64,000 bases of DNA from Natrononativus amylolyticus (lineage in GTDB: Archaea; Halobacteriota; Halobacteria; Halobacteriales; Natrialbaceae): positions 1,922,001-1,986,000 of the forward strand of contig NZ_CP101458.1 of assembly GCF_024362525.1 (NCBI RefSeq), given 5' to 3'. This document shows positions 34,244-43,046 of this stretch, piece by piece. Each line of letters starts with the position of its first letter. Within the stretch, counting starts at the first letter, position 1. The translations under genes were made by a program, and so were the position numbers. The notes beneath the pieces are model-generated. The model saw only the letters and a list, made by a program, of their open reading frames with translations, was not told the DNA's origin and ran no database searches.

Positions 34244-34733
34244 GGGAATCTGGGGTGACGGTGACGGTGAGCACGTCGTTGTGGACCGTCGCCGATGCGG
34301 ATCGGTCCCGCCAGGGGACGCTGACGCGCTCGAGTTCGCGCCCCTCCACGCCGATGACGAGGGCGTCGCCGTCGAATCCGACGGTGACGTCCTCGGGATC
34401 GACGCCGGCCAGTTCGGCGGTCACGAGCAGTTCGTCGTCGTAGGTTCGCGTGGAGACGTGCTCGCGCTGACGAGAGAGGCGGCGGCTGCGGGTTCGGTCG
34501 GGACGCGATGGCGTCCGTCCCGCCGGGCTGTCGCGGCGGTGCTCCCGGTCGATCAGGTCCTCGAGTCCCGAGCGGAGGGATACGCTGTAATCGACGTCCG
34601 CCCGCCCGGTTCGTCGCCCCTGGTCCAGCCGGTCGAGCGCGGTCAGCACCGTCGAGAGCCAGCTCCGTGGGCCCTCGCCGGTCCGGTCGGCCGGGCGGTC
34701 GTCTCCATCGTCCGTCGGTGGATCGTTCGTCAT
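34236..34733 (-). CDS. gvpH: Gas vesicle protein GvpH (Hsp20-like)
   Basis: 165 residues. A disordered, charged N-terminal third leads to an alpha-crystallin/Hsp20-like domain in residues 95-165: YDDELLVTAELAGVDPEDVT, then GDALVIGVEGREL and the closing NDVLTVTVTP. GvpH stabilises or modulates other Gvp proteins and binds GvpI; it is not essential for vesicle formation in Halobacterium. The start ATG abuts the gvpG stop (TAATG). Confidence 0.9.
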   Translation of the reverse strand: MTNDPPTDDGDDRPADRTGEGPRSWLSTVLTALDRLDQGRRTGRADVDYSVSLRSGLEDLIDREHRRDSPAGRTPSRPDRTRSRRLSRQREHVSTRTYDDELLVTAELAGVDPEDVTVGFDGDALVIGVEGRELERVSVPWRDRSASATVHNDVLTVTVTPDSHE

Positions 34734-34987
34734 TACGTTTTCACCTCTACGCGGCCGCTCGAGAGCTGCTCGTGGGCCTCCCGGGCGATCTCGAGTTCCG
34801 CCTCGAGTTCCTCCTTTCGCCGCTCGTACTCCGCCCGGTCGCGCTCGCCGAGTTCGTACAGCAGCTGGTTCTCCTTGAGCTCGTCCTCGAGCGCCCGAAC
34901 GTCGTACAGTTCGTCGAGTGCGATCGTGTGGAGCGCGTCGATGATCCCCACGAACGGTCGGAACAGGAGGTCGTCGAGGATGAACAT
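34733..34987 (-). CDS. gvpG: Gas vesicle protein GvpG
   Basis: 84 residues, matching the GvpG family: MFILDDLLFRPFVGIIDALH at the N-terminus, a middle LYDVRALEDELKENQLLYEL and a coiled-coil helix to the end. GvpG is one of the essential accessory proteins and contacts GvpF. Its ATG shares one base with the gvpF TAA stop. Confidence 0.94.
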   Translation of the reverse strand: MFILDDLLFRPFVGIIDALHTIALDELYDVRALEDELKENQLLYELGERDRAEYERRKEELEAELEIAREAHEQLSSGRVEVKT

Positions 34988-35610
34988 TACTGGGCTCCGA
35001 TGTGGATGTCGACGAAGCTGTACGGTGCGAACGGCCCGGTGTACTGGAACAGCAGGCCGTCGTGTGAATCCTCGAGGTCGGCGACCGCCTCGTCGAACGC
35101 CTCCCGGTCCTCGCGGTCGACCAGGTACGAGCGGTTGAGCACGAGCCGGTCGCTGAACAGCCCGTTGTCGACCGACCCCTCCGCGATCGCCTCGAGTCGG
35201 TCGTCGACGGCCTCCTCGAGGGCCTCCTCGTCGACGTCGGCGTCCTCCTCGCGGACGACTTTGAGCCCGAGTTCGACCTTCCCCTCGATGTCCCGGAGCG
35301 TCCGTCGAAACGCCGGCTGGGCGCCCCGGAGGACGTTCTTCAGCGCGCGGTCGTTGTCGAAGACCATCCCGAACTGCATCGGGATGATAGTCCGCCCGTC
35401 GCCGTAGGTCATGATCTCGCGCAGCACCTCGTCGTGGCGCTGGGCGTCCTCGTCGGTCTCCTCGGGCTCGGTCTCTTCGATGTCGGAGACGACCGCCGAG
35501 TACCGCCGGTGGGAGATCGTGTACACCGTCTCGGCGCCGCCGACGGCCTCGGTGTCGAACTCGACCGGCTCGCCGGTCTCGACGATGCCGTAGACGTATC
35601 GGTTGCTCAC
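34987..35610 (-). CDS. gvpF: Gas vesicle protein GvpF (GvpF/L family)
   Basis: 207 residues from a GTG at 35610; no better start exists upstream. Landmarks are the N-terminal NRYVYGIVETGEPV, RTIIPMQFGMVFDNDRAL in the middle and the terminal LLFQYTGPFAPYSFVDIHI. GvpF binds GvpA and is thought to start vesicle assembly. It is the first gene of the eight-gene accessory arm gvpFGHIJKLM, all with overlapping or abutting ends, so the arm is one operon. Confidence 0.95.
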   Translation of the reverse strand: MSNRYVYGIVETGEPVEFDTEAVGGAETVYTISHRRYSAVVSDIEETEPEETDEDAQRHDEVLREIMTYGDGRTIIPMQFGMVFDNDRALKNVLRGAQPAFRRTLRDIEGKVELGLKVVREEDADVDEEALEEAVDDRLEAIAEGSVDNGLFSDRLVLNRSYLVDREDREAFDEAVADLEDSHDGLLFQYTGPFAPYSFVDIHIGAQ

Positions 35611-35919
35611 TGGCCGCTCACCCCGGCCCCTGCGCGTTGACTGGTCACACCCGCGCTACCATATGCGCGCGCATAAGTGAACCCCTTGCTGTAGAACGGG
35701 AAGCCGGTTATGCACGTCTTACTGGCGTTCGATCACCGACGTCTCACGAAGTGACGCCGGTCGACGGCCCACGAGCGACGAAAATCCGACGACCGTTCGC
35801 CGGTCGTGAACTACCCGAAGTAGTGACAGTGTGTACCGCTGATCGGTACCGTTCGTCTGCTTGCATCAGCAGCGTCAACGACCATACGCGTTCGTCGTGG
35901 AGTTGAGGATGCATCCACA
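35611..35919. promoter_or_regulatory. Divergent promoter region between gvpF and gvpA
   Basis: 309 bp separate the two arms. A 14-bp perfect palindrome TATGCGCGCGCATA lies at 35662-35675, about 55 bp before gvpF and over the CTTATGCG that may serve as its TATA box. An inverted repeat ACTAC-CCGAA-GTAGT lies at 35810-35824, about 100 bp before gvpA. No strong TATA box is evident within 40 nt of gvpA (CCATACGC near 35882 is weak). The known haloarchaeal activator GvpE is not encoded in the window, so control may differ. Confidence 0.5.
35662..35675. promoter_or_regulatory. 14-bp perfect palindrome upstream of gvpF
   Basis: TATGCGCGCGCATA is self-complementary. Its position at the likely core promoter of the gvpF-M arm suggests an operator, though alternating CG DNA could also arise by chance or matter structurally. 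Confidence 0.4.
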
Positions 35920-36207
35920 ATGACACAGACACGCCAGCGACCCGACTCCTCGAGCCTCGCAGAAGTCCTCGACCGCGTCCTCGACAAGGGCGTCGTCATC
36001 GACGTCTGGGCACGCGTTTCCGTCGTCGGTATCGAACTCCTGACCGTCGAGGCGCGCGTCGTCGTGGCCTCCGTCGACACCTTCCTGCACTACGCGGAGG
36101 AGATCTCGAAAATTGAGCAAGCCACCGCGGAGGGCGACCTCGACGACCTCGAGGAACTCGAGGTCGAGACGCGGCCCGAGTCCTCACCCAAGTCGGCCTC
36201 CGAATAG
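35920..36207 (+). CDS. gvpA: Gas vesicle structural protein GvpA
   Basis: 95 residues. Residues 10-60 are nearly identical to Halobacterium GvpA ([58 protein letters not shown]). GvpA is the main wall protein that forms the ribs of the gas vesicle shell. Compared with the roughly 76-residue classic GvpA, the N-terminus is a few residues longer and the C-terminus carries an extra acidic tail ([15 protein letters not shown]). gvpN follows after 8 bp, with no gvpC between. Confidence 0.97.
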   Translation: MTQTRQRPDSSSLAEVLDRVLDKGVVIDVWARVSVVGIELLTVEARVVVASVDTFLHYAEEISKIEQATAEGDLDDLEELEVETRPESSPKSASE

Positions 36208-36215
36208 TCCAGTTC

Positions 36216-37256
36216 ATGGTTGACGACTCGCGTGCACGCAAGGTGCGCGGTTCGAAGATTCGAGCCAGTCGACAGCAGAAAGAACAGCGGTGGGCGAAGA
36301 AGCGCCACGCGAAGAACGGAGCCGAAAACGGCGCCGCGACGACGCGGCGCAGTCGAGAGCGACGCGACGGCGGCGGTGACACGCCGCTCTCCCCGCCGGA
36401 GGAGATCGTTCCCGACCCGTTCGTCACCACCGACGAGATCGAGTCGATCCAGGATCGGATCACCGGCTGGCTCGACGCAGACCAGCCGGTCCACCTGATC
36501 GGCCCGACCGGCTGCGGGAAGACCGCGCTCGCGCTCTCGGCGGCCGCCCGGCGGGGTCGCCCCGTCGTCTGGCTCAACGGCGACGAGTCGATCGACACCG
36601 CCGCGCTGGTCGGCGAACACGCCGGCGGCGAGCGCTACCGCGAGGACGACCAGTTCGTCAGCGGCGTCCGCAAACAGACCGAAGTCGTCCGCAAGCGCTG
36701 GGTCGACAACCCGCTGTCGGTCGCCGCTCGCGAGGGCGCGACGCTCGTCTACAACGAGTTCTCGCGCAGCCAGCCCGTCGCCCACAACGTCCTGCTGTCG
36801 ATGTTCGAGGAGGGCGTCCTCGAGCGACCGGGCAAGGGCGGCGACGGGCGACAGATCGACGTCCACCCCGAGTTCCGCGCCGTATTGACCTCGAACGCCG
36901 TCGAGTACGCGGGCGTCCACCAGCCACAGGACGCCCTCCTCGACCGCGTCGTCGGCGTCCACGTCGACTTCTACGACCGCGAAACAGAACTCGAGATCGT
37001 CGCGGCACACACCGATCTCGCCGAGCAGCGAGTCGAGGCGGTCGTCGACGCGACGCGCACCCTGCGGGAGGAACTCGACGTCGTCGTCGGCACTCGAGCG
37101 GCGATCACGGCGGCGAAAGGGCTCGCCGTCTTCGGCGGCGACGGGAGCGAGGACGCGGACGTCCTCGCCGACGTGTTCGCCGACGTGCTCGCGCCGAAAG
37201 TTGCCGGAACGGGCGATCTGAACGACCTCCGCGAGGAGATTACGGACGCACTCTAA
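36216..37256 (+). CDS. gvpN: Gas vesicle AAA ATPase GvpN
   Basis: 346 residues. A basic N-terminal segment (RKVRGSKIRASRQQ) leads to a MoxR-type AAA domain with Walker A GPTGCGKTALA near residue 97, a sensor-type segment NEFSRSQPVAHNVLLSMFEE and the downstream VLTSNAVEYAG. GvpN supports vesicle enlargement, probably as a chaperone-like ATPase, and is non-essential but strongly stimulatory. It lies in the gvpA-gvpN-gvpO operon with 8 bp and 1 bp gaps. Confidence 0.95.
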   Translation: MVDDSRARKVRGSKIRASRQQKEQRWAKKRHAKNGAENGAATTRRSRERRDGGGDTPLSPPEEIVPDPFVTTDEIESIQDRITGWLDADQPVHLIGPTGCGKTALALSAAARRGRPVVWLNGDESIDTAALVGEHAGGERYREDDQFVSGVRKQTEVVRKRWVDNPLSVAAREGATLVYNEFSRSQPVAHNVLLSMFEEGVLERPGKGGDGRQIDVHPEFRAVLTSNAVEYAGVHQPQDALLDRVVGVHVDFYDRETELEIVAAHTDLAEQRVEAVVDATRTLREELDVVVGTRAAITAAKGLAVFGGDGSEDADVLADVFADVLAPKVAGTGDLNDLREEITDAL

Positions 37257-37257
37257 C

Positions 37258-37755
37258 ATGGCCGAAGCCGACTCACAGCAGACCGAACAGTGCAAGGCCC
37301 TCACCACCTCCGGCGAGCGGTGTTCGCGTCCCGCCCAGGAGGACGGGTTTTGCCACCAACACGACGAGAGTGATCAAACAGTGAGCGAATCAGAAACCGA
37401 AACCGAATCCGACGAGCAGACAGAAAGCGAGGAGGCCGAGACGACCGATCCGGAGGACGTCGACACCGAGGACGTCGACGTCGACGACGAGCGGATCGAG
37501 GGCGTCATGGCCGTCCGCCGAACCGTCGAATCGACTGCCGGCGAACTCATCGGCCACACGTTCGACGGCGTTAGCGAGATCTCGGCCAGCGAGGACGGCT
37601 GGCGCGCCGTCGTCGAAGTCGTCGAGCGAAAAGCCGTCCCTGACACACAGGACGTCATCGGCCGTTACGAGATCGAACTCGACGAGGACGCCGTCGTCCA
37701 GGGCTACCGCCGGATCGACCGGTACCGCCGCGGCGACACCGCCGTCTTCGAGTAG
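37258..37755 (+). CDS. gvpO: Gas vesicle protein GvpO with N-terminal Cys/His cluster
   Basis: 165 residues. The C-terminal 85 residues match GvpO (AVRRTVESTAGELIGHTFDG, then VIGRYEIELDEDAVVQGYRR and RGDTAVFE). GvpO is essential in Halobacterium. The first 40 residues hold C12, C22, C32 and H35 in QCKALTTSGERCSRPAQEDG and CHQH, resembling a small zinc-binding fold found in some bacterial proteins, followed by an acidic linker. The zinc cluster is an inference from residue spacing. The ATG abuts the gvpN stop. Confidence 0.92.
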   Translation: MAEADSQQTEQCKALTTSGERCSRPAQEDGFCHQHDESDQTVSESETETESDEQTESEEAETTDPEDVDTEDVDVDDERIEGVMAVRRTVESTAGELIGHTFDGVSEISASEDGWRAVVEVVERKAVPDTQDVIGRYEIELDEDAVVQGYRRIDRYRRGDTAVFE

Positions 37756-37810
37756 TCACCGCCGGCCGTCGGTCGCAACACCGAAGGGGTGGCCGCACCT
37801 CTTCGTACCC

Positions 37811-38179
37811 GTGAGAACCGTCCACGGGACGCTCGTCTCCGGCGTCGACGTCGAACCCGACACCCGGTGTGCTCACTACCGGACCGACCGGGACGTCGTC
37901 GCCCTCAAGTTCGGCTGCTGTGAGTCGTACTTCCCCTGTTTTCGCTGCCACGACGCCGTCACGGATCACCCACCAGTCCCATGGCCCCGCGACCGCTTCG
38001 ACGAGCCCGCCGTCCTCTGTGGCGCCTGCGGACTCGAGCTGACGCCGTCGACGTACCTCTCGCTCGGCGAGCGCGGTCGGTACGCCTGTCCGGGTTGCGA
38101 CGCGGCGTTCAACCCCGGCTGTCGGGCCCACGCCCACCTGTACTTCGACGTCGAGGACGAGCGAGCGTTCGATTCCTGA
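37811..38179 (+). CDS. CHY zinc finger protein
   Basis: 122 residues from a GTG at 37811. The CHY-type pattern is clear: DTRCAHYRTDRDVVALKF, then ESYFPCFRCHD, CGACG, and YACPGCDAAFNPGC. These cysteines and histidines bind several zinc ions in eukaryotic and bacterial relatives, where the domain mediates ubiquitin ligase or chaperone contacts; the archaeal role is unknown. It follows gvpO on the same strand, 55 bp later, but nothing links it to gas vesicles. Confidence 0.9.
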   Translation: MRTVHGTLVSGVDVEPDTRCAHYRTDRDVVALKFGCCESYFPCFRCHDAVTDHPPVPWPRDRFDEPAVLCGACGLELTPSTYLSLGERGRYACPGCDAAFNPGCRAHAHLYFDVEDERAFDS

Positions 38180-38184
38180 GGCGC

Positions 38185-40257
38185 TCAGTCGTCTGCGACC
38201 GCGCCAGCGCCCGAGCGCGCGTCGTCCGACGGCCGCTCGACCAGCGCCGCCTCGGCCGCGGGCGCGAGTTCGTTGACGATCGCCCGGCCGTCGCGCTCCC
38301 GGACGACCAGTCCGCACGCCTCGAGCGTCGCGAGGTGGTGTGAGATCGTGCTGGGATCGCGGCCGAGTTCGTCCGCGAGCCGCCCGTTGTGTGCCCGACC
38401 GACGTCGGCGAGCGCCTCGAGGACGCTCCGTTTCGCCGGCTCGGCGAGCGCGGCGTGGAGTTCGACGTCGTCCTCGCTGGTCGGGAAGTACCGGCGCTTG
38501 CCGTGGACTTTCACGGACGTGAGCAACGACTCCTCCTCGAGGACGCGGACGTGGTGGCGCACCGTCGACAGGGTGACGTCGCTTCGCTCGCTCACCTCGG
38601 AGAGGTAGCTGCCGGGGTTCGCCTCGACGGTCTCGAACACCGCCCGGCGCCGGTCGTTCTCGAGCGGGTCCGAGTCGTCGTACCGGCTGTACCTGAAGAT
38701 CGGAATCAGCTCGAGCGGCAGCCGGGCCAGCAGGTGTCGGAGCGAGCGCAACCAGCCCGGGCGGGCGACAGTACTCGCGGTCGTCCCGGCGGTCCCGGCC
38801 GCGCCGCCCGCTCCCGCACCGCCCGCGGCCGCCCCCGACGCGGTGAGCGCACCGAGCAGGCCGACGAGCGCGGCGTCGGTCGCGGTTTTCCGGTCGCCAT
38901 TGAGGCCGCCGGTCGTGCCGTCCTGCCCGCCCAGCCGGTCGACGGCGATTCGGTCGGCGTTCCCGGTCGCATCGGCCGCCGTCGCGTTCGCGCTCGAGGC
39001 GTCGTCTCGGGACTCGCCGGATTCGGACCCCGAACTCGCGTTTTGGGTCGTCGAGGCCTCTGTCGCCGTCGAAACGCCGACTGTGCTCCCGGTCGTGCTC
39101 GTGACGGTTTCGGCGCTCTCCGTAACGCTGGCGGCCGTCCCGTCGACCAGGTTCGTCGTTCCGTCGACCGTCTCGGCGACCACGTCCGTCGTTCCGTCGA
39201 GAACCGTCTCGATCGGGGCGAGAGTCGTCTCGAGGCCGATTTCGTCGGCCGCGGGCTCTTCGAGCGTTTCCGTCGTCTCGTCGACGGCGGTAGCCGTTTC
39301 GGTGACGGTAGCGTCGACGGTGTCGGTCGTGGTACCGGTAGTTTCGTCGACGAGATCCGTGCTGTTGGTGACCGTGTCGTCGACGGTATCGGTCGCCTCG
39401 CCCGTCGTCTCGTCGACGAGAGTCGTGGTGGCACTCGTCGTGTTCTCGAGGACGCCGGTCGTCTCGTCGGTAGCGTCGGTCGTCTCGTTGGCTGTCTCGT
39501 CGACGGTAGCGGTGGCCGTCTCCGTCGTCTCGTTCACCGCGTCGGTCGCGCCGTCGGTGAGCGGTTCGAGGGACGTCCCGTTCGTCGCTCCGTCGACGGT
39601 GCCCGTCAGTTCGTCCGTCGTCCGGTCGACGGTGTCGGTCGTGTCGTCCGCGGTTTCCTCGACCGAACCTGTCGCGTTCTCGAGGGTATCGGTACCGTCT
39701 TCGACCGTGTCGTCGACGGTATCGGTCGTCTCCGCAGTGACCTCTCCGACGCCGTCCGTCGTCTGGTCGGTCGTGTTCTCGACGGTATCGGTCGTTTCGC
39801 CCGTCGTCTCGTCGACGAGACCGGTCGTTTCGTTGGTCGCCTCGTCGACGGCGTCGGTCGTCTCCGAAACCGCGTCCGCGGTCGCGTTCTCGTCGGTCCC
39901 CGACCGCTCCTCGGACTCGTCCGTTTCGTTCCCGGGTGCGCTCGTCGACGACTCGTCGGCGTCCGTCGACTCGTTCGCGAGAGAGTCAGCGGCGTCTCCG
40001 ACCGTGTCGGTGACCGTCCCGACCGTGGTCGAACCATCGTCGTCCGCTGGTTTCTCGGTGTCGTCGCTCGCCTCGGTCGCGTTTGTTTGCTCGTCCGTCT
40101 CGTCGACCGGGTCCGTGAGCCCCGGGTCGTCACTCTCGTCTGCGAGCGGATCCGTCGGACTCGAGAGCGCCGCCCCTGCGGCCCCGCTAACGACGACCGC
40201 TGCGACGACCAGCACGAGTAGACACGACAGCGCGCGGCGAACCGGTGGACCTCCCAT
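38185..40257 (-). CDS. Membrane-anchored dual winged-helix regulator with 11-residue-repeat ectodomain
   Basis: 690 residues in five parts. Residues 1-32 are a signal-like hydrophobic segment. About residues 100-400 form an extracellular region of 11-residue units such as ETTDTVENTTD and ETTGLVDETTG, rich in T, D, V and N-x-T sequons. A hydrophobic, glycine/alanine-rich stretch near 463-485 may cross the membrane. Residues 535-590 and 600-665 are two winged helix-turn-helix domains (YLSEVSERSDVTLSTVRHHV and LADELGRDPSTISHHLATL). This looks like a one-component transmembrane transcription regulator. It ends a few bases from the CHY gene and is divergent from mutS. Confidence 0.88.
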   Translation of the reverse strand: MGGPPVRRALSCLLVLVVAAVVVSGAAGAALSSPTDPLADESDDPGLTDPVDETDEQTNATEASDDTEKPADDDGSTTVGTVTDTVGDAADSLANESTDADESSTSAPGNETDESEERSGTDENATADAVSETTDAVDEATNETTGLVDETTGETTDTVENTTDQTTDGVGEVTAETTDTVDDTVEDGTDTLENATGSVEETADDTTDTVDRTTDELTGTVDGATNGTSLEPLTDGATDAVNETTETATATVDETANETTDATDETTGVLENTTSATTTLVDETTGEATDTVDDTVTNSTDLVDETTGTTTDTVDATVTETATAVDETTETLEEPAADEIGLETTLAPIETVLDGTTDVVAETVDGTTNLVDGTAASVTESAETVTSTTGSTVGVSTATEASTTQNASSGSESGESRDDASSANATAADATGNADRIAVDRLGGQDGTTGGLNGDRKTATDAALVGLLGALTASGAAAGGAGAGGAAGTAGTTASTVARPGWLRSLRHLLARLPLELIPIFRYSRYDDSDPLENDRRRAVFETVEANPGSYLSEVSERSDVTLSTVRHHVRVLEEESLLTSVKVHGKRRYFPTSEDDVELHAALAEPAKRSVLEALADVGRAHNGRLADELGRDPSTISHHLATLEACGLVVRERDGRAIVNELAPAAEAALVERPSDDARSGAGAVADD

Positions 40258-40287
40258 ACTCGGATACCCGCGGTTTCCCCGTTGGTG

Positions 40288-40298
40288 GTAATATGTCT
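40288..40298 (-). promoter_or_regulatory. TATA-like element for the membrane-anchored regulator
   Basis: The minus strand reads GACATATTACC, centred about 36 nt before the ATG at 40257. Confidence 0.35.
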
Positions 40299-40320
40299 TT
40301 TCCTGATTGTCTATGTGTCG

Positions 40321-40327
40321 TATATAT
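40321..40327 (+). promoter_or_regulatory. TATA element for mutS
   Basis: TATATAT lies about 52 nt before the chosen mutS ATG at 40379, predicting a leader of about 28 nt. It argues against the earlier in-frame ATG at 40307, which precedes the box. Confidence 0.5.
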
Positions 40328-40378
40328 CCCGCCGGTGGATGCAGCAGCTATTTCCGCATCGGGCGGCGGGTATTGGAC

Positions 40379-43021
40379 ATGGATCCGGCGCTTGGCCCAC
40401 CCGAGGCGATGGCCGAGAAGCGCGACGAGCTGACGCCGATGATGGCACAGTACCACGACCTCTGTGCGCGCTACGACGACGCGATCGTGCTCTTTCAGGT
40501 CGGCGACTTCTACGAGACGTTCTGTGGCGCGGCCGAACGAACGGCCAGGTTGCTCGAGCTGACGCTCACCAGCCGCGAGGACAGCACCGGCGAGTACCCG
40601 ATGAGCGGTATCCCCGTCGACAGCGCCGCCTCCTACATCGAGGAGCTGCTCGAGGCGGGCTACCGCGTCGCGGTCGCAGACCAGGTCGAAGAGCCCGGCG
40701 AGTCCGCCGGCGTCGTCGAGCGAGCCGTCACGCGCGTCATCACGCCCGGCACGCTCACCGAGGACGAGCTGCTCGCGAGCGACGACAACAACTTCGTCGC
40801 CGCCGTGGCCAACTCGGGCGAGGAGCTGGGACTCGCCCTGCTCGACGTCTCGACCGGCGACTTCCTGGCGACGGGGTCGACCTCGAGTGAGGCGATCGCC
40901 GACGAGATCAGCCGGTTCGCGCCCTCGGAGGCCGTCGTCGGTCCCGACGCGTCGGCCGCCCTCTTTCCGGACGACTGCATGGTGACGCCGTTCGACGAGG
41001 ACGCCTTCGCCCGCGAACGCGCCCGGGATCGCGTCAGCGCCTACTTCGGCGACCCGGACTCGCTGCTCGCGAGCGACGCCGAGATTCGGGCGTGCGGGGC
41101 CCTGCTCTCGTACGCCGAGTACGCCCGCGGCGGCGTCGCCGGGTCGACGGATGACGAAGATCGGACGACCCTCGAGTACCTCACCCACCTCCGGCGGTAC
41201 GACCCGCGGGAGTACCTCCTGCTCGACGCCGTCGCCCTGCGAAGCCTCGAGCTGTTCGAGCCGCGGGCGGTCCACGGCCGCGAGGACGCCACCCTGATCG
41301 GAGTGCTCGACGAGACCGCGAGCGCCCTCGGCGGCCGGAAGCTCAGAGACTGGCTCCGCCGACCGCTGCTCGAGCCGTCGCGGATCGAATCGCGCCTCGA
41401 CGCCGTCGAAGAGCTCACGGGGTCGGTTCAGCGCCGCGAGTCGATCCACGACCTCCTGCGGGAGGTGTACGACCTCGAGCGGCTCATCGGGCGAATCTCT
41501 CGCGAGCGAGCGAACGCGCGCGACCTCCGCTCCCTCCGGGACACGCTGGCAGTCGTCCCCGAGATCCGGGACGCGCTCGCCGACGCGGAAACGGCGCGTC
41601 TTCGAGAACTCGCCGGGGCGCTCGACCCGCTCGCCGACCTCCGGGAGCTGATCGACCGGGCGATCGTCGAGGACCCGCCGCTCGAGATCACCGAGGGCGG
41701 GATCGTCGCCGACGGCTACGACGACGACCTCGACGAGTTGCGGACGACGGCTCGCGACGGCAAGCGGTGGATCGACGACCTCGAGGACCGCGAACGCGAC
41801 CGGACGGGCATCGACTCGCTGAAGGTCGGCTCGAATTCGGTCCACGGCTACTACATCGAGGTGACGAACCCGAACCTCGAGGCGGTGCCCGACGAGTACG
41901 AGCGCCGCCAGACGCTGAAGCGGGCCGAGCGGTTCGTCACGCCCGAGCTCAGAGAGCGGGAGGACGAGATCGTCAGGGCGGGCCAGCGAGCCGACGAGCG
42001 GGAGTACGAGCTGTTCTGTGAGGTTCGCCGCGAGGTCGCAGCCGAGGTCGAACGCGTCCAGGCGCTCGCGGAGGCGCTGGCGACGCTCGACGCGCTGATC
42101 TCGCTCGCCACCGTCGCCGCCCAGTTCGACTACTGCCGACCGGAGCTGCTCGAGCGCGACGACGCGGACGGTCGAGCGCTCGCGATCGAACGCGGTCGTC
42201 ACCCGGTCGTCGAGCGCACCCAGGCGTCGTTCGTCCCGAACGACGCCCGCTTTACCGACGACCGGCGGCTGGCCGTCATCACCGGCCCGAACATGTCGGG
42301 GAAGTCGACGTACATGCGCCAGGTCGCCCAGATCGTGTTGCTCGCGCAGGTGGGGAGTTTCGTCCCCGCCCGGTCCGTGCGGTTCACCCCGTTCGACCGG
42401 ATCTTCACGCGCGTCGGCGCGAGCGACGACATCGCCGGCGGCCGGTCGACGTTCATGGTCGAGATGGACGAACTCGCGACGATCCTCCGGGAAGCCGACG
42501 AGCACTCGCTGGTACTGCTCGACGAGGTGGGGCGGGGAACGTCGACCGCCGACGGCCTCGCCATCGCGCAAGCGATCACCGAGCACCTCCACGACCGGGT
42601 GGGGGCGACGACGCTCTTCGCGACCCACCACCACCCGCTGACCGAGCGCGCCGACGACCTCGAGGCCGCGTTCACGCTACACTTCCGGACGACCCAGGAG
42701 AAAGGCGACGTCGTCTTCCACCACGAGATCGAACCCGGCGCCGCCGAGGGCTCCTACGGCGTCGAAGTCGCCACCGCCGCCGGCGTTCCCGACGAAGTGG
42801 TCGAGCGCTCGCGGGAACTGGCCGCGGGCGCCGAGCGCGACGGAAGCGGCCGTTCGCGCGCCGCCGGTGACAGAGACGGCGCGCGGGCGACGGCGACCGC
42901 CGACGGCGGTGACGATCCGACCGACGTCGCCGCCGAGCTCCGGGCGCTCGAGGTCGCCCGCCTCACGCCGGTGGAGGCGCTGACGGAGCTGGATCGGCTG
43001 AAGCGGCTGCTCGACGAGTAA
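40379..43021 (+). CDS. mutS: DNA mismatch repair protein MutS (MutS1)
   Basis: 880 residues. The mismatch-recognition motif is [10 protein letters not shown] near residue 37, with the phenylalanine that stacks on the mispair and the glutamate. The ATPase core has Walker [17 protein letters not shown], the composite motif [18 protein letters not shown] and Walker [16 protein letters not shown] helix-turn-helix dimerisation region ends the protein after an acidic linker. It starts DNA mismatch repair. No mutL follows it here, unlike many genomes; instead convergent doxX and nucS genes lie downstream. Confidence 0.97.
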   Translation: MDPALGPPEAMAEKRDELTPMMAQYHDLCARYDDAIVLFQVGDFYETFCGAAERTARLLELTLTSREDSTGEYPMSGIPVDSAASYIEELLEAGYRVAVADQVEEPGESAGVVERAVTRVITPGTLTEDELLASDDNNFVAAVANSGEELGLALLDVSTGDFLATGSTSSEAIADEISRFAPSEAVVGPDASAALFPDDCMVTPFDEDAFARERARDRVSAYFGDPDSLLASDAEIRACGALLSYAEYARGGVAGSTDDEDRTTLEYLTHLRRYDPREYLLLDAVALRSLELFEPRAVHGREDATLIGVLDETASALGGRKLRDWLRRPLLEPSRIESRLDAVEELTGSVQRRESIHDLLREVYDLERLIGRISRERANARDLRSLRDTLAVVPEIRDALADAETARLRELAGALDPLADLRELIDRAIVEDPPLEITEGGIVADGYDDDLDELRTTARDGKRWIDDLEDRERDRTGIDSLKVGSNSVHGYYIEVTNPNLEAVPDEYERRQTLKRAERFVTPELREREDEIVRAGQRADEREYELFCEVRREVAAEVERVQALAEALATLDALISLATVAAQFDYCRPELLERDDADGRALAIERGRHPVVERTQASFVPNDARFTDDRRLAVITGPNMSGKSTYMRQVAQIVLLAQVGSFVPARSVRFTPFDRIFTRVGASDDIAGGRSTFMVEMDELATILREADEHSLVLLDEVGRGTSTADGLAIAQAITEHLHDRVGATTLFATHHHPLTERADDLEAAFTLHFRTTQEKGDVVFHHEIEPGAAEGSYGVEVATAAGVPDEVVERSRELAAGAERDGSGRSRAAGDRDGARATATADGGDDPTDVAAELRALEVARLTPVEALTELDRLKRLLDE

Positions 43022-43046
43022 CGGGCCGCACGTTCCAGAAGGCGGG

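Noticed and set aside
37811-38179. CHY zinc finger gene as a member of the gas vesicle operon
   Set aside because: It follows gvpO after 55 bp on the same strand, but no known gvp cluster includes this family, so I keep it separate.
38389-40221. A 610-residue open frame on the plus strand across the membrane-anchored regulator
   Set aside because: It is the mirror of the T/D/V-rich repeats on the other strand. The minus strand gives a signal segment and two clear winged helices.
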